8,483 nucleotides of DNA from Lachnospiraceae bacterium (GCA_017446125.1 JAFSRL010000123.1:1-8483), one strand, 5' to 3'; positions 1-7,345 are shown, numbered from the stretch's first letter. Notes: generated by a model not told the origin, from the sequence alone. Made by a program: numbers and translations.

Positions 1-53
1 CCAAATGTCACCTGAACCCCAAGGTGACATTTGGACCTGTCCCCTTTGTCACC
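1..53. repeat. Palindromic repeat element inside tsaD, continuing past the window edge
   Basis: On the plus strand, 1-13 (CCAAATGTCACCT) and 22-34 (AGGTGACATTTGG) are perfect 13-bp inverted arms around an 8-nt loop. A second nested pair lies on the minus strand: GGTGACA (from 53) pairs with TGTCACC (to 5-11), enclosing GGGGACAGGTCC. So one arm can pair with either of two partners, as in compound REP/BIME-type elements. The right boundary is near 53, where the recognisable TsaD sequence stops; the left boundary is outside the window. The GGGGACAGGTCC/GGTGAC vocabulary resembles palindromic repeats I associate with RAYT-type (REP-associated) transposases, but that is recall, not a search result. 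Confidence 0.75.
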
Positions 54-764
54 CCTCATCTTCTCGGAATTCACGTAATTCAGCACGGCACTCTTCAAGC
101 CGCTGAACGAGAAGTCATACGGCGCGCCGTCAATCTTCGCCTTCGGAAATTCAATCGCGTACGGGTCACCGTTTTTCGCTGCCGCGTCAATCTTCGGCCC
201 GCCCGGATACCCTAAGCCGATCGCACGCGCCACCTTGTCAAACGCCTCTCCCGCAGCATCATCCCTGGTCTGTCCCAGAATCTCATACACCCCGAAATCC
301 CGCACCAAAACCAAGTGCGAATGACCTCCGCTCGCAACCAGGCATATAAAGGGGTGCGTGATTTCTCCGGAAAGATAATTCGCCGCGATGTGCCCTTCAA
401 TGTGATGCACCCCCACCAGCGGAACGCCCGTCGCAAACGACAGCGCCTTCGCTGCGGAGACGCCCACGAGCAACGCGCCCACAAGCCCCGGCCCGTAGGT
501 CACCGCAATCGCGTCAAGCTCCTTCAGCGACACCTGCGCCTCACTCAGCGCCGCGCGGATACACGGATTCATCTTCTCGATGTGTTTGCGGGATGCAATC
601 TCCGGCACGACGCCCCCGTAGAGCGTGTGCAAATCGATCTGCGAATAAATGATGTTCGAAAGAATTGAAGTTGCGCCCCTGACCACGCTGACCGCGGTCT
701 CGTCGCAACTTGTTTCGATGCCCAAAACGATCAGGTCTTCAAGCGGTTTGTTTAACGTACTCAC
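1..764 (-). CDS. tsaD: TsaD, tRNA t6A37 threonylcarbamoyltransferase catalytic subunit (3' end outside window)
   Basis: TsaD transfers threonylcarbamoyl from threonylcarbamoyl-AMP to A37 of ANN-decoding tRNAs, in the cytoplasm, together with TsaB and TsaE. The 254 visible codons show the ASKHA-fold N terminus (LGIETSCDETA, residues 14-24), YGPGLVGALLVG (90-101), the metal-binding HIEGH (H121 and H125), ASGGHSH (144-150), the DDAAGEAFDKVAR stretch (168-180) and DFSFSGLKSAVLNY (217-230). The third metal ligand, an Asp, would lie beyond the window. The start is GTG at 764, inside the stop of the preceding gene (GTGA overlap); reading from there gives the expected family N terminus with no better start nearby. 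From about residue 237 the frame enters a palindromic repeat and is read as GDKGDRSKCHLGVQVTFG, which does not resemble TsaD. The frame stays open to the window edge, so whether the gene is intact cannot be decided here. The family identity is very secure. Confidence 0.95.
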   Translation of the reverse strand, partial: MSTLNKPLEDLIVLGIETSCDETAVSVVRGATSILSNIIYSQIDLHTLYGGVVPEIASRKHIEKMNPCIRAALSEAQVSLKELDAIAVTYGPGLVGALLVGVSAAKALSFATGVPLVGVHHIEGHIAANYLSGEITHPFICLVASGGHSHLVLVRDFGVYEILGQTRDDAAGEAFDKVARAIGLGYPGGPKIDAAAKNGDPYAIEFPKAKIDGAPYDFSFSGLKSAVLNYVNSEKMRGDKGDRSKCHLGVQVTF

Positions 765-1363
765 TGCTGCTGGCTCGTCCCCGTTTCCTCAAAGCCCAGA
801 ATTTTCCAGCGCTTGTCGTCGTCCTTACGCAAAACGAAGGTGTAGTAATAGCTGTACCGCACCTGCCCTTTTTTCATCGTAACGATGACGTTCGCGTTCA
901 CGACCTCCTGTCCGTTCACGGTGATTAAGGTGTCGTTAATCTCGCGCGCGGTCGGAATGACATACGACGCAATCGTAAGCCCGTCCGCCTTCTTCTGGTT
1001 CACCTCCGCGTTCGTCACGGAGACCAGCTTGTCCCTGGGATTTAACTCCTGCAGCTCCTCGTCAAAGAGCATCCACTCCTGATGCGCGAGCTGCTTGATC
1101 TCGTCCTGCGAGCAGTCATACTTAAAGAGCGCCTGGTTAATCCGGTAATAATAATCGACAACCGCGGGCGCGCTTGCGGGATAATTCGCCTCCAGGTCCG
1201 CGACCGTAATCTTCTGGACATCCGTCAGCTCCAGGGTATCCTCACTCGAACCCGTTCCGGTGTTGCGCCGGTTGATGACAATAAACACGGACAGCACCAT
1301 CGCGGCAATCACCATAAAGATCACCGCAATCATGATCAGATTTCGACGTTTGTTTTTATCCAT
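761..1363 (-). CDS. Membrane-anchored extracytoplasmic protein of unknown function, possibly NTF2-like
   Basis: I do not recognise a named family with confidence. The 200-residue product has a basic N terminus (MDKNKRRN), a single hydrophobic segment at about 9-30, then NRRN and an acidic, mostly soluble domain. This is the pattern of an uncleaved signal anchor with the bulk outside the membrane. No lipobox cysteine is seen. The soluble part has a helical region (about 66-107, with YYYRINQALF) followed by alternating strands ending in YSYYYTFVLRK and a WKILGFEE motif. That order of helices, then a curved sheet with a terminal WKI strand, suggests an NTF2-like fold, by inference only. The ATG at 1363 overlaps the end of rnz by 8 nt and is preceded by GGAGG at a normal spacing. 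Its stop overlaps the tsaD GTG, so it is translationally coupled between two tRNA-maturation genes. The protein is clearly expressed as part of the operon, but its role is unknown. Confidence 0.85.
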   Translation of the reverse strand: MDKNKRRNLIMIAVIFMVIAAMVLSVFIVINRRNTGTGSSEDTLELTDVQKITVADLEANYPASAPAVVDYYYRINQALFKYDCSQDEIKQLAHQEWMLFDEELQELNPRDKLVSVTNAEVNQKKADGLTIASYVIPTAREINDTLITVNGQEVVNANVIVTMKKGQVRYSYYYTFVLRKDDDKRWKILGFEETGTSQQQ

Positions 1364-2288
1364 CGCTTTCCTCCGCGAATTTCAATTCCTTCACCCTTCC
1401 ATCCCTCGGCGCAACGGTGTTTTCAAAAATCGCCCGCGCCGTATCCAGATAATCCTGCGGCCTGATGAGCGAAGGCGAATAATGCGTCAGCCACAGCTCC
1501 TTCACATGCGCCTGCTTCGCCAGCCTTGCCGCCTCCGTAAACGTCATGTGCTTGTGCGACACCGCCTTCTCTTCCATGCCGGGCTCGCCGTACATGCCCT
1601 CGCAGATAAACAAGTCCGCACCCTGCGCATACTTCACAATCGAATCACAGGGACGCGTGTCCGTCGTGTACGTGACGTGCAACCCCTGTCTTGCCTTGCC
1701 CATCACCATATCGCTCGTGACAAGGCTTCCGTCGTCCCCCGTCACGCTCTCGCCTTTTTGCAACCTTCCCCATTTACGTTTATCGGATACTAACGTCTCA
1801 GCCTTTAGGGCATCAAACTTTCCCGCGCGGGCAAGCCGAAAATCGTACCCGTAACACACAATGTTGTGGTTGACCTTAAACGCGGACAACGAAAACTCCG
1901 GCATGTCCGGTAAGGCAATCGTTTCCTCCGCCCCCTTCAGCTCATGGAAGCGGATTGCAAACGGCAGCTCCGGCGCAATCGTGCGCAGTGCCGTGACAAC
2001 ACGCTCTAAGCCCTTGGGTCCCACCATCAAAAGGTCTTCCGTCCGGTCCGCATTGCCCATCGTGAGCAGCATTCCGGGCAGGCCCGAAATGTGATCCGCG
2101 TGGTAATGCGTGAAGCACATCACATCGATGGGCTTGGGACTCCATTCCGCGCGGCGCAGGGCAATCTGTGTCGCCTCGCCGCAATCCACCAGGATGCAGC
2201 GCCCGTTATATCGAACCAGCAGGGACGTCAGGCTCCGCTTCGGCAGCGGCATCATTCCGCCCGTCCCCAATAAACAAACATCAATCAT
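1356..2288 (-). CDS. rnz: Ribonuclease Z-like metallo-beta-lactamase protein (tRNA 3' processing)
   Basis: RNase Z is a cytoplasmic zinc endonuclease that removes the 3' trailer from tRNA precursors, chiefly those lacking encoded CCA. The product has 310 residues, close to the usual length of the short bacterial form. It starts with the family signature LLGTGGMMPLPKRSLTSLLV, then VDCGEATQ (34-41), the metal motif THYHADH (H61, H63, D65, H66), H141, TTDTRPC with D210, HKHMTFTEAA (245-254) and LTHYSP with H269. All expected metal ligands are present. Residues about 151-183 correspond to the flexible tRNA-binding arm, including WGRLQKGESV. However, where many bacterial homologues carry a Gly-Pro pair before this motif, this protein reads SDKRKWGR, so the exosite differs. 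The ATG at 2288 overlaps the tsaB-rimI stop by 8 nt. Placement among t6A genes fits a tRNA function. A different phosphodiesterase activity within the same superfamily cannot be ruled out. Confidence 0.87.
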   Translation of the reverse strand: MIDVCLLGTGGMMPLPKRSLTSLLVRYNGRCILVDCGEATQIALRRAEWSPKPIDVMCFTHYHADHISGLPGMLLTMGNADRTEDLLMVGPKGLERVVTALRTIAPELPFAIRFHELKGAEETIALPDMPEFSLSAFKVNHNIVCYGYDFRLARAGKFDALKAETLVSDKRKWGRLQKGESVTGDDGSLVTSDMVMGKARQGLHVTYTTDTRPCDSIVKYAQGADLFICEGMYGEPGMEEKAVSHKHMTFTEAARLAKQAHVKELWLTHYSPSLIRPQDYLDTARAIFENTVAPRDGRVKELKFAEESDG

Positions 2289-3468
2289 TTCTCAACCAAT
2301 AAATCGCTGCGTCTTCGCGCGGTTCTTCGTAGAACCCCGGACGCTCCCCTTCAAATACAAAGCCGCACTTTTCATACAACTTCCTCGCGGCATCATTATG
2401 CTTCCTGACCTCGAGCGTAAACGCCCGGATTCCCGCTTCACGCCCTTCCGCAATCAACTGCGTAAGCATCGCCTCCGCAATCCCCTGTCTTCTGAAATCG
2501 CGGTCGACATTCACGTTCGTCACCGTGCCCTCACCCGCAATGTTCTTCACAAAACAGGTGCCAATCACGCGATGCGCATCCGTCAAAGCGCCCTCCCGTT
2601 CATTCACGACCGCAACAATCGCGATGCTGTCCTTATCCGAAACCACATCCGCAAGCATCTGTTTCGTCCACGGTCTTGTGAACGACGCGCACTCGAGCGC
2701 ATACGCGCTTTCCGCATCCCGCGCCTCCATGGGTCGCAAGAGCACTGCCTCCCGCTCCGCCTGCGCCGGCCGCAGGTACACCGGCGAAAACGCATCCGCG
2801 TCGCACACATGCACCCCTGCTGCCGCGGCAGCCTTCTTCATCTCTTCGCTGCCTTCCAAAAGCGCCGCAGCGAGAAACGCAACCGAAGCGCCATCCTGCA
2901 ACGCCCCCTGCAGCGGCGTGCGCCGAAAAGGCACCGTAAGCCCTTTTATCAACTGCGCTTCATATACGCTCACCCCGTCGCCCAAAAACAAAACGGGACG
3001 CTGCTTTTCATTGATCGTTTCCGTAAGCTCGTTCACGTCCACGGGAGACGCGGCAAGCACGGGTACGGGGATGGCATTTTCATCCATCTCGTAAAGCCCG
3101 GCGTACACCTGACTCCTGCGCGCATCCATCATGGGGCACACAAGGTCGCTGCACCCGGACGCATTTGCCGCCAGGGCCGCAGGCGTCGGCACGCCCACAA
3201 CGGGAATGTCAAGCGCAAGGGCAAGTGCCTTCGCGCAAGCCGCCGCAATCCGCAGACCGGTAAAGGAACCCGGTCCCTCGCTCACGGCAATCGCATCCAA
3301 TTCTTCCTTTGAAACACCGCCCTGCGTGAGCGCCGCCTCAATCATGGGCAAAAGCGTCTGCGAATGGGTCTTCTTGTTCTGCACCGTCATGCGTGCGCGC
3401 AGTGTAAAGCCGTCCGTCACCGCCACGGTGCACGTCGCACCGGAAGTGTCCATACTCAGAAGCTTCAT
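2281..3468 (-). CDS. tsaB-rimI: TsaB-RimI fusion: t6A dimerisation subunit joined to S18 alanine N-acetyltransferase
   Basis: The 395-residue product joins two normally separate proteins. Residues 1 to about 240 are TsaB, the inactive TsaD paralogue that dimerises with TsaD for t6A synthesis: MKLLSMDTSGATCTVAV, SEGPGSFTGLRIA (63-75), and the short C-terminal half ending AFSPVYLRPAQAE (226-238). It lacks the TsaD metal-binding histidines, as expected. Residues from about 242 to 395 are a GNAT acetyltransferase of the RimI type: LLRPMEARDAE, PWTKQML, VDRDFRRQGIAEAML (acetyl-CoA pyrophosphate loop, R327-A331 region), and LEVRKHNDAARKLYEKCGFVFEG with Y365 in the expected place. RimI acetylates the N-terminal Ala of ribosomal protein S18. 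The frame runs unbroken through the junction, with virtually no linker. The ATG at 3468 overlaps the tsaE stop (ATGA). Such fusions occur in some Firmicutes, so this is probably a lineage trait and not an error. Confidence 0.94.
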   Translation of the reverse strand: MKLLSMDTSGATCTVAVTDGFTLRARMTVQNKKTHSQTLLPMIEAALTQGGVSKEELDAIAVSEGPGSFTGLRIAAACAKALALALDIPVVGVPTPAALAANASGCSDLVCPMMDARRSQVYAGLYEMDENAIPVPVLAASPVDVNELTETINEKQRPVLFLGDGVSVYEAQLIKGLTVPFRRTPLQGALQDGASVAFLAAALLEGSEEMKKAAAAAGVHVCDADAFSPVYLRPAQAEREAVLLRPMEARDAESAYALECASFTRPWTKQMLADVVSDKDSIAIVAVVNEREGALTDAHRVIGTCFVKNIAGEGTVTNVNVDRDFRRQGIAEAMLTQLIAEGREAGIRAFTLEVRKHNDAARKLYEKCGFVFEGERPGFYEEPREDAAIYWLRND

Positions 3469-3977
3469 TGCATTCCCTGCACTTCCGGAGGCACACCCAC
3501 GACATTCATGACAATCCTGCGGTAGTCGCCGCCCTGCACCAGATCCTTCTCAATCAGGACATGCAGGTAGTTTAAGGGCAGCATTTCTTTAATCAAATCC
3601 GCCCATTCGACGATTGTCACACCCTCGCCGTAAAAGTATTCCTCCATCCCGATTTCATAAAGCTCCTCCGGCTCCATGATCCGGTAAACATCAAAGTGAT
3701 ACAACGGCAGGCGTCCGTCCTCATGCACCTGCAGAATCGTAAAGGTGGGGGAGTTCACAATGCCCTTCACCCCGAGGCCCTTCGCAACGCCCTGCGTAAA
3801 GACGGTCTTGCCGGCACCCAGATCTCCCACCAAAGAGATGACCATGCCGGGCTGCGCCGTTTCCCCGATCTCCACCCCGAGGGCATACGTCTCTTCGGCG
3901 GAATTCGAAATCACGACGCGGCGTGTCTGCCTGCGTTTAAACTTCTCACTTGATTGGATGGACACAAGTTTTCCCAT
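3465..3977 (-). CDS. tsaE: TsaE, ATPase of the t6A37 synthesis complex
   Basis: TsaE is the cytoplasmic P-loop ATPase that binds the TsaB-TsaD heterodimer and resets it between catalytic rounds. The 170-residue product shows the Walker A motif GDLGAGKT (51-58), NSPTFTIL (75-82, switch-like), YHFDVYR (93-99, Walker B region) and VEWAD (123-127), all standard for the family. Homology-like sequence begins only near VVISNSAEETYALG (from residue 21). The first 20 residues are basic (KFKRRQTRR) and unlike the core, which leaves the start uncertain. The ATG at 3977 has no Shine-Dalgarno sequence; GTG codons at 3965 and 3914 are alternatives, neither with a strong site. A -10-like TATACT lies so close to the ATG that the message could be leaderless. 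The stop overlaps tsaB-rimI by 4 nt. Upstream, 31 nt separate it from the ABC permease with no terminator between them. Confidence 0.94.
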   Translation of the reverse strand: MGKLVSIQSSEKFKRRQTRRVVISNSAEETYALGVEIGETAQPGMVISLVGDLGAGKTVFTQGVAKGLGVKGIVNSPTFTILQVHEDGRLPLYHFDVYRIMEPEELYEIGMEEYFYGEGVTIVEWADLIKEMLPLNYLHVLIEKDLVQGGDYRRIVMNVVGVPPEVQGMQ

Positions 3978-3983
3978 AGTATA

Positions 3984-4012
3984 AGTATAGCATACTCGCG
4001 CACATTCTTCAC
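3984..4012 (-). promoter_or_regulatory. Possible internal promoter for tsaE with TSS at or near the start codon
   Basis: Read on the minus strand, an extended -10 (TGCTATACT, 3992-3984) is followed by a second TATACT abutting the ATG. The -35 at 17-nt spacing (4012-4007, GTGAAG) matches the consensus at only three of six positions. The first -10 predicts initiation about at 3977, the A of the tsaE ATG. It sits in the only gap of the cluster between transport genes and tRNA genes. The extended -10 makes it plausible, but the -35 is poor. Confidence 0.4.
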
Positions 4013-5229
4013 TCGTAACGAAGTGCGTCGATGGGACTTAGGTGCGCCGCCTTTCTGGCGGGATAGATGCCGAAGAAGATGCCGACCGCGGAGGAAAAAA
4101 GCGCAGCCAGCAGCACAACCATGGGGTCCACGGTTGCGACAATGTTCACGGCATTGCAGATAATGAGCGCGGCAACGATGCCCAGAATAATCCCGATGAT
4201 GCCGCCCAGAAGCGTAATGATTCCGGCCTCCGCCAAAAACTGTAGGAGGATGGAACCGGTTCTTGCGCCCAGCGCCTTACGGATACCGATTTCACGCGTG
4301 CGCTCCGTCACGGAAACGAGCATGATGTTCATGACGCCGATTCCGCCCACAAGCAGCGAGATCGCGGCAACCAAAGAAACAAACAACGTCAGATACCCCA
4401 TGACACTGTTGAACTGATCCGTAACATCCGCCATGGACTGCATCTGTAAGACGTTTGTGCCGCGCGTGCCCTTTCTGGCGTTTAAGAGATTGAAGCTCTG
4501 TCTTGCGACCTCACGCCCGTTGATGGTCGTATCCGGAAAGATGACCAGGGACTGAAAGTCATCCATGTCCGTGCCGAAGACGGATGCAAGCACCGTGTAC
4601 GGCATCTCAAGCATCACGGCATTCGTTGCGCCCATCGCCATGTTCATGATGCGGGACTGGGAATCCTGCCGGATTCCGGTGATGCGCAGCGTCACGCTCT
4701 CGCCGTAAAGGTCCACATCAAAGCTCATGCCCACCACATCGTCCGTGCCGAACATGCTGATTGCGGACGCGCTCGAGAGCACACAGACCGGCGCGGCCGA
4801 AGCAGAATCGCTTTCTGAAAAATACCTGCCGCGGATCATGGGGTCCTGCGCGTAATGCTCCAGCGCCGTGTTGCCCGCCATGATGATTGCGTCAAAGTCG
4901 CCCTTCGGGGAATCTGCGGTTCCAAACCACGTCGCGACCGGCGTCGCGCCCTTGATATGCTCAACCTTGTTCATCAGGAAATCAATGTCGTCCTGCGTGA
5001 AGGCAACATCCGCATCCGCCTCCGAGGAATTAACGATGATTTCGATCATGCCGCCGCCTAAGGTGTCAAGCTCGCCCGACACCGTGCCGGACACACCGTT
5101 ACCGATCGTGATGATCATGATTACGGAGGAAATGCCGATGATGATGCCCAGCATCGTTAAGAACGAACGTCCCTTGGAGCTCGCGATGTTGCGTAATGCA
5201 ATTTTGATGTATTCAAATACCTGAAACAT
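4009..5229 (-). CDS. ABC exporter permease, MacB/YknZ type (FtsX superfamily)
   Basis: This is the membrane subunit of a type VII (MacB-fold) ABC system, which moves substrate by mechanotransmission from the ATPase to an external domain. The 406-residue product has a first membrane helix at about 22-45 (FLTMLGIIIGISSVIMIITIG), preceded by an amphipathic start typical of the family (IALRNIASSKGRSFL). An extracytoplasmic MacB-PCD domain (about 46-275) follows, then three C-terminal helices (about 278-304, 330-360, 368-391). The cytoplasmic loop ERTREIGIRKALGAR (309-323) is the FtsX/MacB hallmark contacting the ATPase. The C terminus PARKAAHLSPIDALRYE is also canonical. Unlike Gram-negative MacB, the ATPase is a separate protein. 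The ATG at 5229 follows the adaptor stop by 3 nt and has GGTGGAG at a 6-nt spacing. The substrate cannot be read from the sequence; antimicrobial peptides, toxins and macrolides are known for relatives. Confidence 0.94.
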   Translation of the reverse strand: MFQVFEYIKIALRNIASSKGRSFLTMLGIIIGISSVIMIITIGNGVSGTVSGELDTLGGGMIEIIVNSSEADADVAFTQDDIDFLMNKVEHIKGATPVATWFGTADSPKGDFDAIIMAGNTALEHYAQDPMIRGRYFSESDSASAAPVCVLSSASAISMFGTDDVVGMSFDVDLYGESVTLRITGIRQDSQSRIMNMAMGATNAVMLEMPYTVLASVFGTDMDDFQSLVIFPDTTINGREVARQSFNLLNARKGTRGTNVLQMQSMADVTDQFNSVMGYLTLFVSLVAAISLLVGGIGVMNIMLVSVTERTREIGIRKALGARTGSILLQFLAEAGIITLLGGIIGIILGIVAALIICNAVNIVATVDPMVVLLAALFSSAVGIFFGIYPARKAAHLSPIDALRYE

Positions 5230-5232
5230 GTA

Positions 5233-6642
5233 TTACTCCACCGGCTCCCAGATTCCTTCATCCTCCTTCGGCTGCGCCTGCATGCCTTCGGTGATGTCGG
5301 AGGAGATGCTCGTCAAAACAAGGTCTCCTTCGTTTAAGCCGCTTACCACTTCCTCGTACATGTCGGAGGCAACACCCGTTTCGATGTCGCGCCGCACGAC
5401 CGTGTTGTTTTCAAGTACATAGGCAAAGGTTCCGTCCGAATCCATGTTGATTGCTTCGATGGGAATGAGCAGGACATCCTTCTTCGACGCGGTCGAAATG
5501 TCCGTGTCCGCCTCGAGTCCCAACACGATCGCCGCGTCCGGATTCAGGATGTCAATCTCCGTCGAGACAACGCTGCCGCCGCGCTCGTTTCTCGTCGCGG
5601 TCTTCGCGATTTTACTCACGCGTCCGTTGTACTCGTTTCCTGCGATGGTCACGGTCACGTCCTGTCCCTCTTTGACCTTTTCCATGTCGTACTTTGTTAC
5701 GTTGACGATGACCTTGATCTTCTCCGTCGATTCGATTGTGATGAGGCTACTCCCCGGCACCGTCGTCATGCCCTCAACCGCGGTCAGCGCCGTGACCACA
5801 CCGTTGAAGGGCGCCACGATTCCCTCGCGCACCTTCTCGATGGAATCAATCGTCTCGTTCGCGTTTATATCCGTCAACTGCTTTGCCGCCGCCGCCGCAC
5901 TTTTGGCGCCGTCCGTTAAGCGTGTCTGTGAAAGGTCTGCCTTCAACTGATTAAGCTCCTCGATCTGGCGTGTCCAGCTTCGGATTTCCTCGTCGTTCTG
6001 CATCGCGTTCTGGTTGTCGAGCATCGCCTGCTGCATCGTGAGCTGGCGCTGCATGGACTCCTTGTTCATCTGCTGGTCGCCCGCCTCGCCGTTTTCATCC
6101 GGATCCAACTGGAAGGACTGGAACTCGTGATAGGTGTCGGTGTAGCGCTGCTGCTTTGCGGTGATCTGCTGCTGGATCTGGTCGATCCACGCGTCGATGT
6201 GATCGATCTGTTCGTCAACCGTTTTAAAAGAAGAAAGCCCGTACTGCTGGAAGACCTTGTTGCTGTAGTAGGTCGTATCCGCATAGGACCCTGCTGCCTG
6301 CTGCTTGTTGAGCTGCGCCTGCTTCACCGCGGTGTCGAGCTTTTCCTGATTGTAGGTGATCAAAATATCGCCCGCCTTCACCGCGTCCCCCACAGAAGGC
6401 GTCACCGTCGCAACCTCCGCCGCAAGGTCAATGAAGAAGGTCTTCGTTTCATCCGTCACGACCGTTCCGGAAATCGAAACCGTCTGGTTGATGTCGCCCC
6501 TCTCAATCCGCGCCGTCTCAACGACAGGCAAAACACTCCCCGCACGTTGCGCGCGCGCGTACAGAGTGCCCAGCACCCCCGCCACGGCCGCAATGATAAT
6601 GATGTTGCGAATCCACTTACGTGATTTCTTTTTTTCCTTCAT
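5233..6642 (-). CDS. Membrane-fusion (HlyD/MacA/YknX-like) adaptor of the ABC exporter
   Basis: The adaptor links the permease to the cell exterior and is usually needed for export. The 469-residue product has a basic N terminus and one membrane anchor (about 11-29). The barrel-sandwich (lipoyl-like) domain is split into halves at about 72-97 (VATVTPSVGDAVKAGDILITY) and 274-305 (IVAPFNGVVTALTAVEG). Between them is a long helical hairpin rich in Q, K and D (about 98-270). A beta-barrel region (about 306-385) and a membrane-proximal domain (about 388-450) follow, then an acidic tail. The hairpin carries an unusual acidic tip, DPDENGEAGD (180-189). The ATG at 6642 overlaps the ATPase stop (ATGA) with GAGGA upstream. 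Family membership is clear, but the exact orthologue is not. Confidence 0.93.
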   Translation of the reverse strand: MKEKKKSRKWIRNIIIIAAVAGVLGTLYARAQRAGSVLPVVETARIERGDINQTVSISGTVVTDETKTFFIDLAAEVATVTPSVGDAVKAGDILITYNQEKLDTAVKQAQLNKQQAAGSYADTTYYSNKVFQQYGLSSFKTVDEQIDHIDAWIDQIQQQITAKQQRYTDTYHEFQSFQLDPDENGEAGDQQMNKESMQRQLTMQQAMLDNQNAMQNDEEIRSWTRQIEELNQLKADLSQTRLTDGAKSAAAAAKQLTDINANETIDSIEKVREGIVAPFNGVVTALTAVEGMTTVPGSSLITIESTEKIKVIVNVTKYDMEKVKEGQDVTVTIAGNEYNGRVSKIAKTATRNERGGSVVSTEIDILNPDAAIVLGLEADTDISTASKKDVLLIPIEAINMDSDGTFAYVLENNTVVRRDIETGVASDMYEEVVSGLNEGDLVLTSISSDITEGMQAQPKEDEGIWEPVE

Positions 6643-7334
6643 ACCGATTCCTCATTTTTCAAATCTGAAATGATTTTCCCGTCCATGATCTTCACCACCC
6701 GCTTCGCCTCCGCCGCAATCTCCGGGTCGTGCGTAATCAGAATAATCGTGCGCCCCTCCTCATGCAGGCTGTGCAGGATCTGCATGATTTCCTTTGTTGA
6801 TGCGGAATCCAGATTCCCCGTCGGCTCGTCCGCAAGAATGATGGGCGGTGCCTGCGCAATGGCACGGGCAATCGCGACGCGCTGCTGCTGACCGCCGCTC
6901 ATCTCGGAGGGCTTGTGCGTAATGCGGTCACTTAAGCCCACCTTCGCCAGCGCCTCTTTCGCCAGCCGGTTTCTCTCGCTCCGTCCCACACCGCGGTAAA
7001 TGAGCGGCAGCTCCACATTCTCCAGGGCGGAAAGCCCCGCGATCAGGTTGAACCCCTGGAAGATAAACCCGATCTCCTGGTTGCGGATATCGGAAAGCTC
7101 GTTGTCGCTTAGATCGGACACATCCTGGCCGTGCAGAAAATACTTCCCCGAGGTGGGCGTGTCGAGACACCCCAGCATATTCATCAGGGTCGACTTACCG
7201 CTTCCGGACTGGCCGATGATGGTCACAAACTCCTTTTCGCCGATGGAAAGGGAAACATGGTCAAGCGCCCGGACTTCATTCTCGCCCGGGTTGTAAATCT
7301 TGCTCATGTCCTTGATTTCTACCAATGCGTTCAA
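6639..7334 (-). CDS. ABC exporter ATPase, MacB/LolD/YknY type
   Basis: This is the cytoplasmic ATPase that powers the adaptor-permease pair encoded next to it. The 231-residue product has all motifs intact: Walker A GQSGSGKST (41-49), Q-loop IFQGFNLI (Q93), signature MSGGQQQR (145-152), Walker B IILADEPTGNLD (165-176, catalytic E170) and H-loop THD (H202). GFNLIAGLSALENVELPLIYRG is typical of the LolD/MacB ATPase branch. The start codon is TTG at 7334: AGGAGG lies 5 nt upstream, no ATG fits the family N terminus, and MNALVEIKDMSKIY matches the usual beginning. It is the first gene of the minus-strand cluster and has its own extended -10 promoter. Its stop overlaps the adaptor start by 4 nt. 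Confidence 0.95.
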   Translation of the reverse strand: MNALVEIKDMSKIYNPGENEVRALDHVSLSIGEKEFVTIIGQSGSGKSTLMNMLGCLDTPTSGKYFLHGQDVSDLSDNELSDIRNQEIGFIFQGFNLIAGLSALENVELPLIYRGVGRSERNRLAKEALAKVGLSDRITHKPSEMSGGQQQRVAIARAIAQAPPIILADEPTGNLDSASTKEIMQILHSLHEEGRTIILITHDPEIAAEAKRVVKIMDGKIISDLKNEESV

Positions 7335-7339
7335 GCGTT

Positions 7340-7345
7340 CCTCCT
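7340..7345 (-). promoter_or_regulatory. Ribosome binding site that fixes the TTG start of the ABC ATPase
   Basis: AGGAGG on the minus strand lies 5 nt before the TTG at 7334. It decides for this non-ATG start, because no other start codon in frame lies at a usable distance. Confidence 0.85.

Noticed and set aside
1..764. tsaD as a definite pseudogene
   Set aside because: The repeat enters the gene, but the frame stays open to the window edge and the site is a variable loop. Calling it broken needs sequence outside the window.
2110..3312. A 400-codon open frame on the plus strand
   Set aside because: It lies antisense to rnz and tsaB-rimI, is extremely rich in Arg and His without any domain pattern, and has no fitting ribosome site. 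It is a by-product of GC-rich codon use on the other strand.
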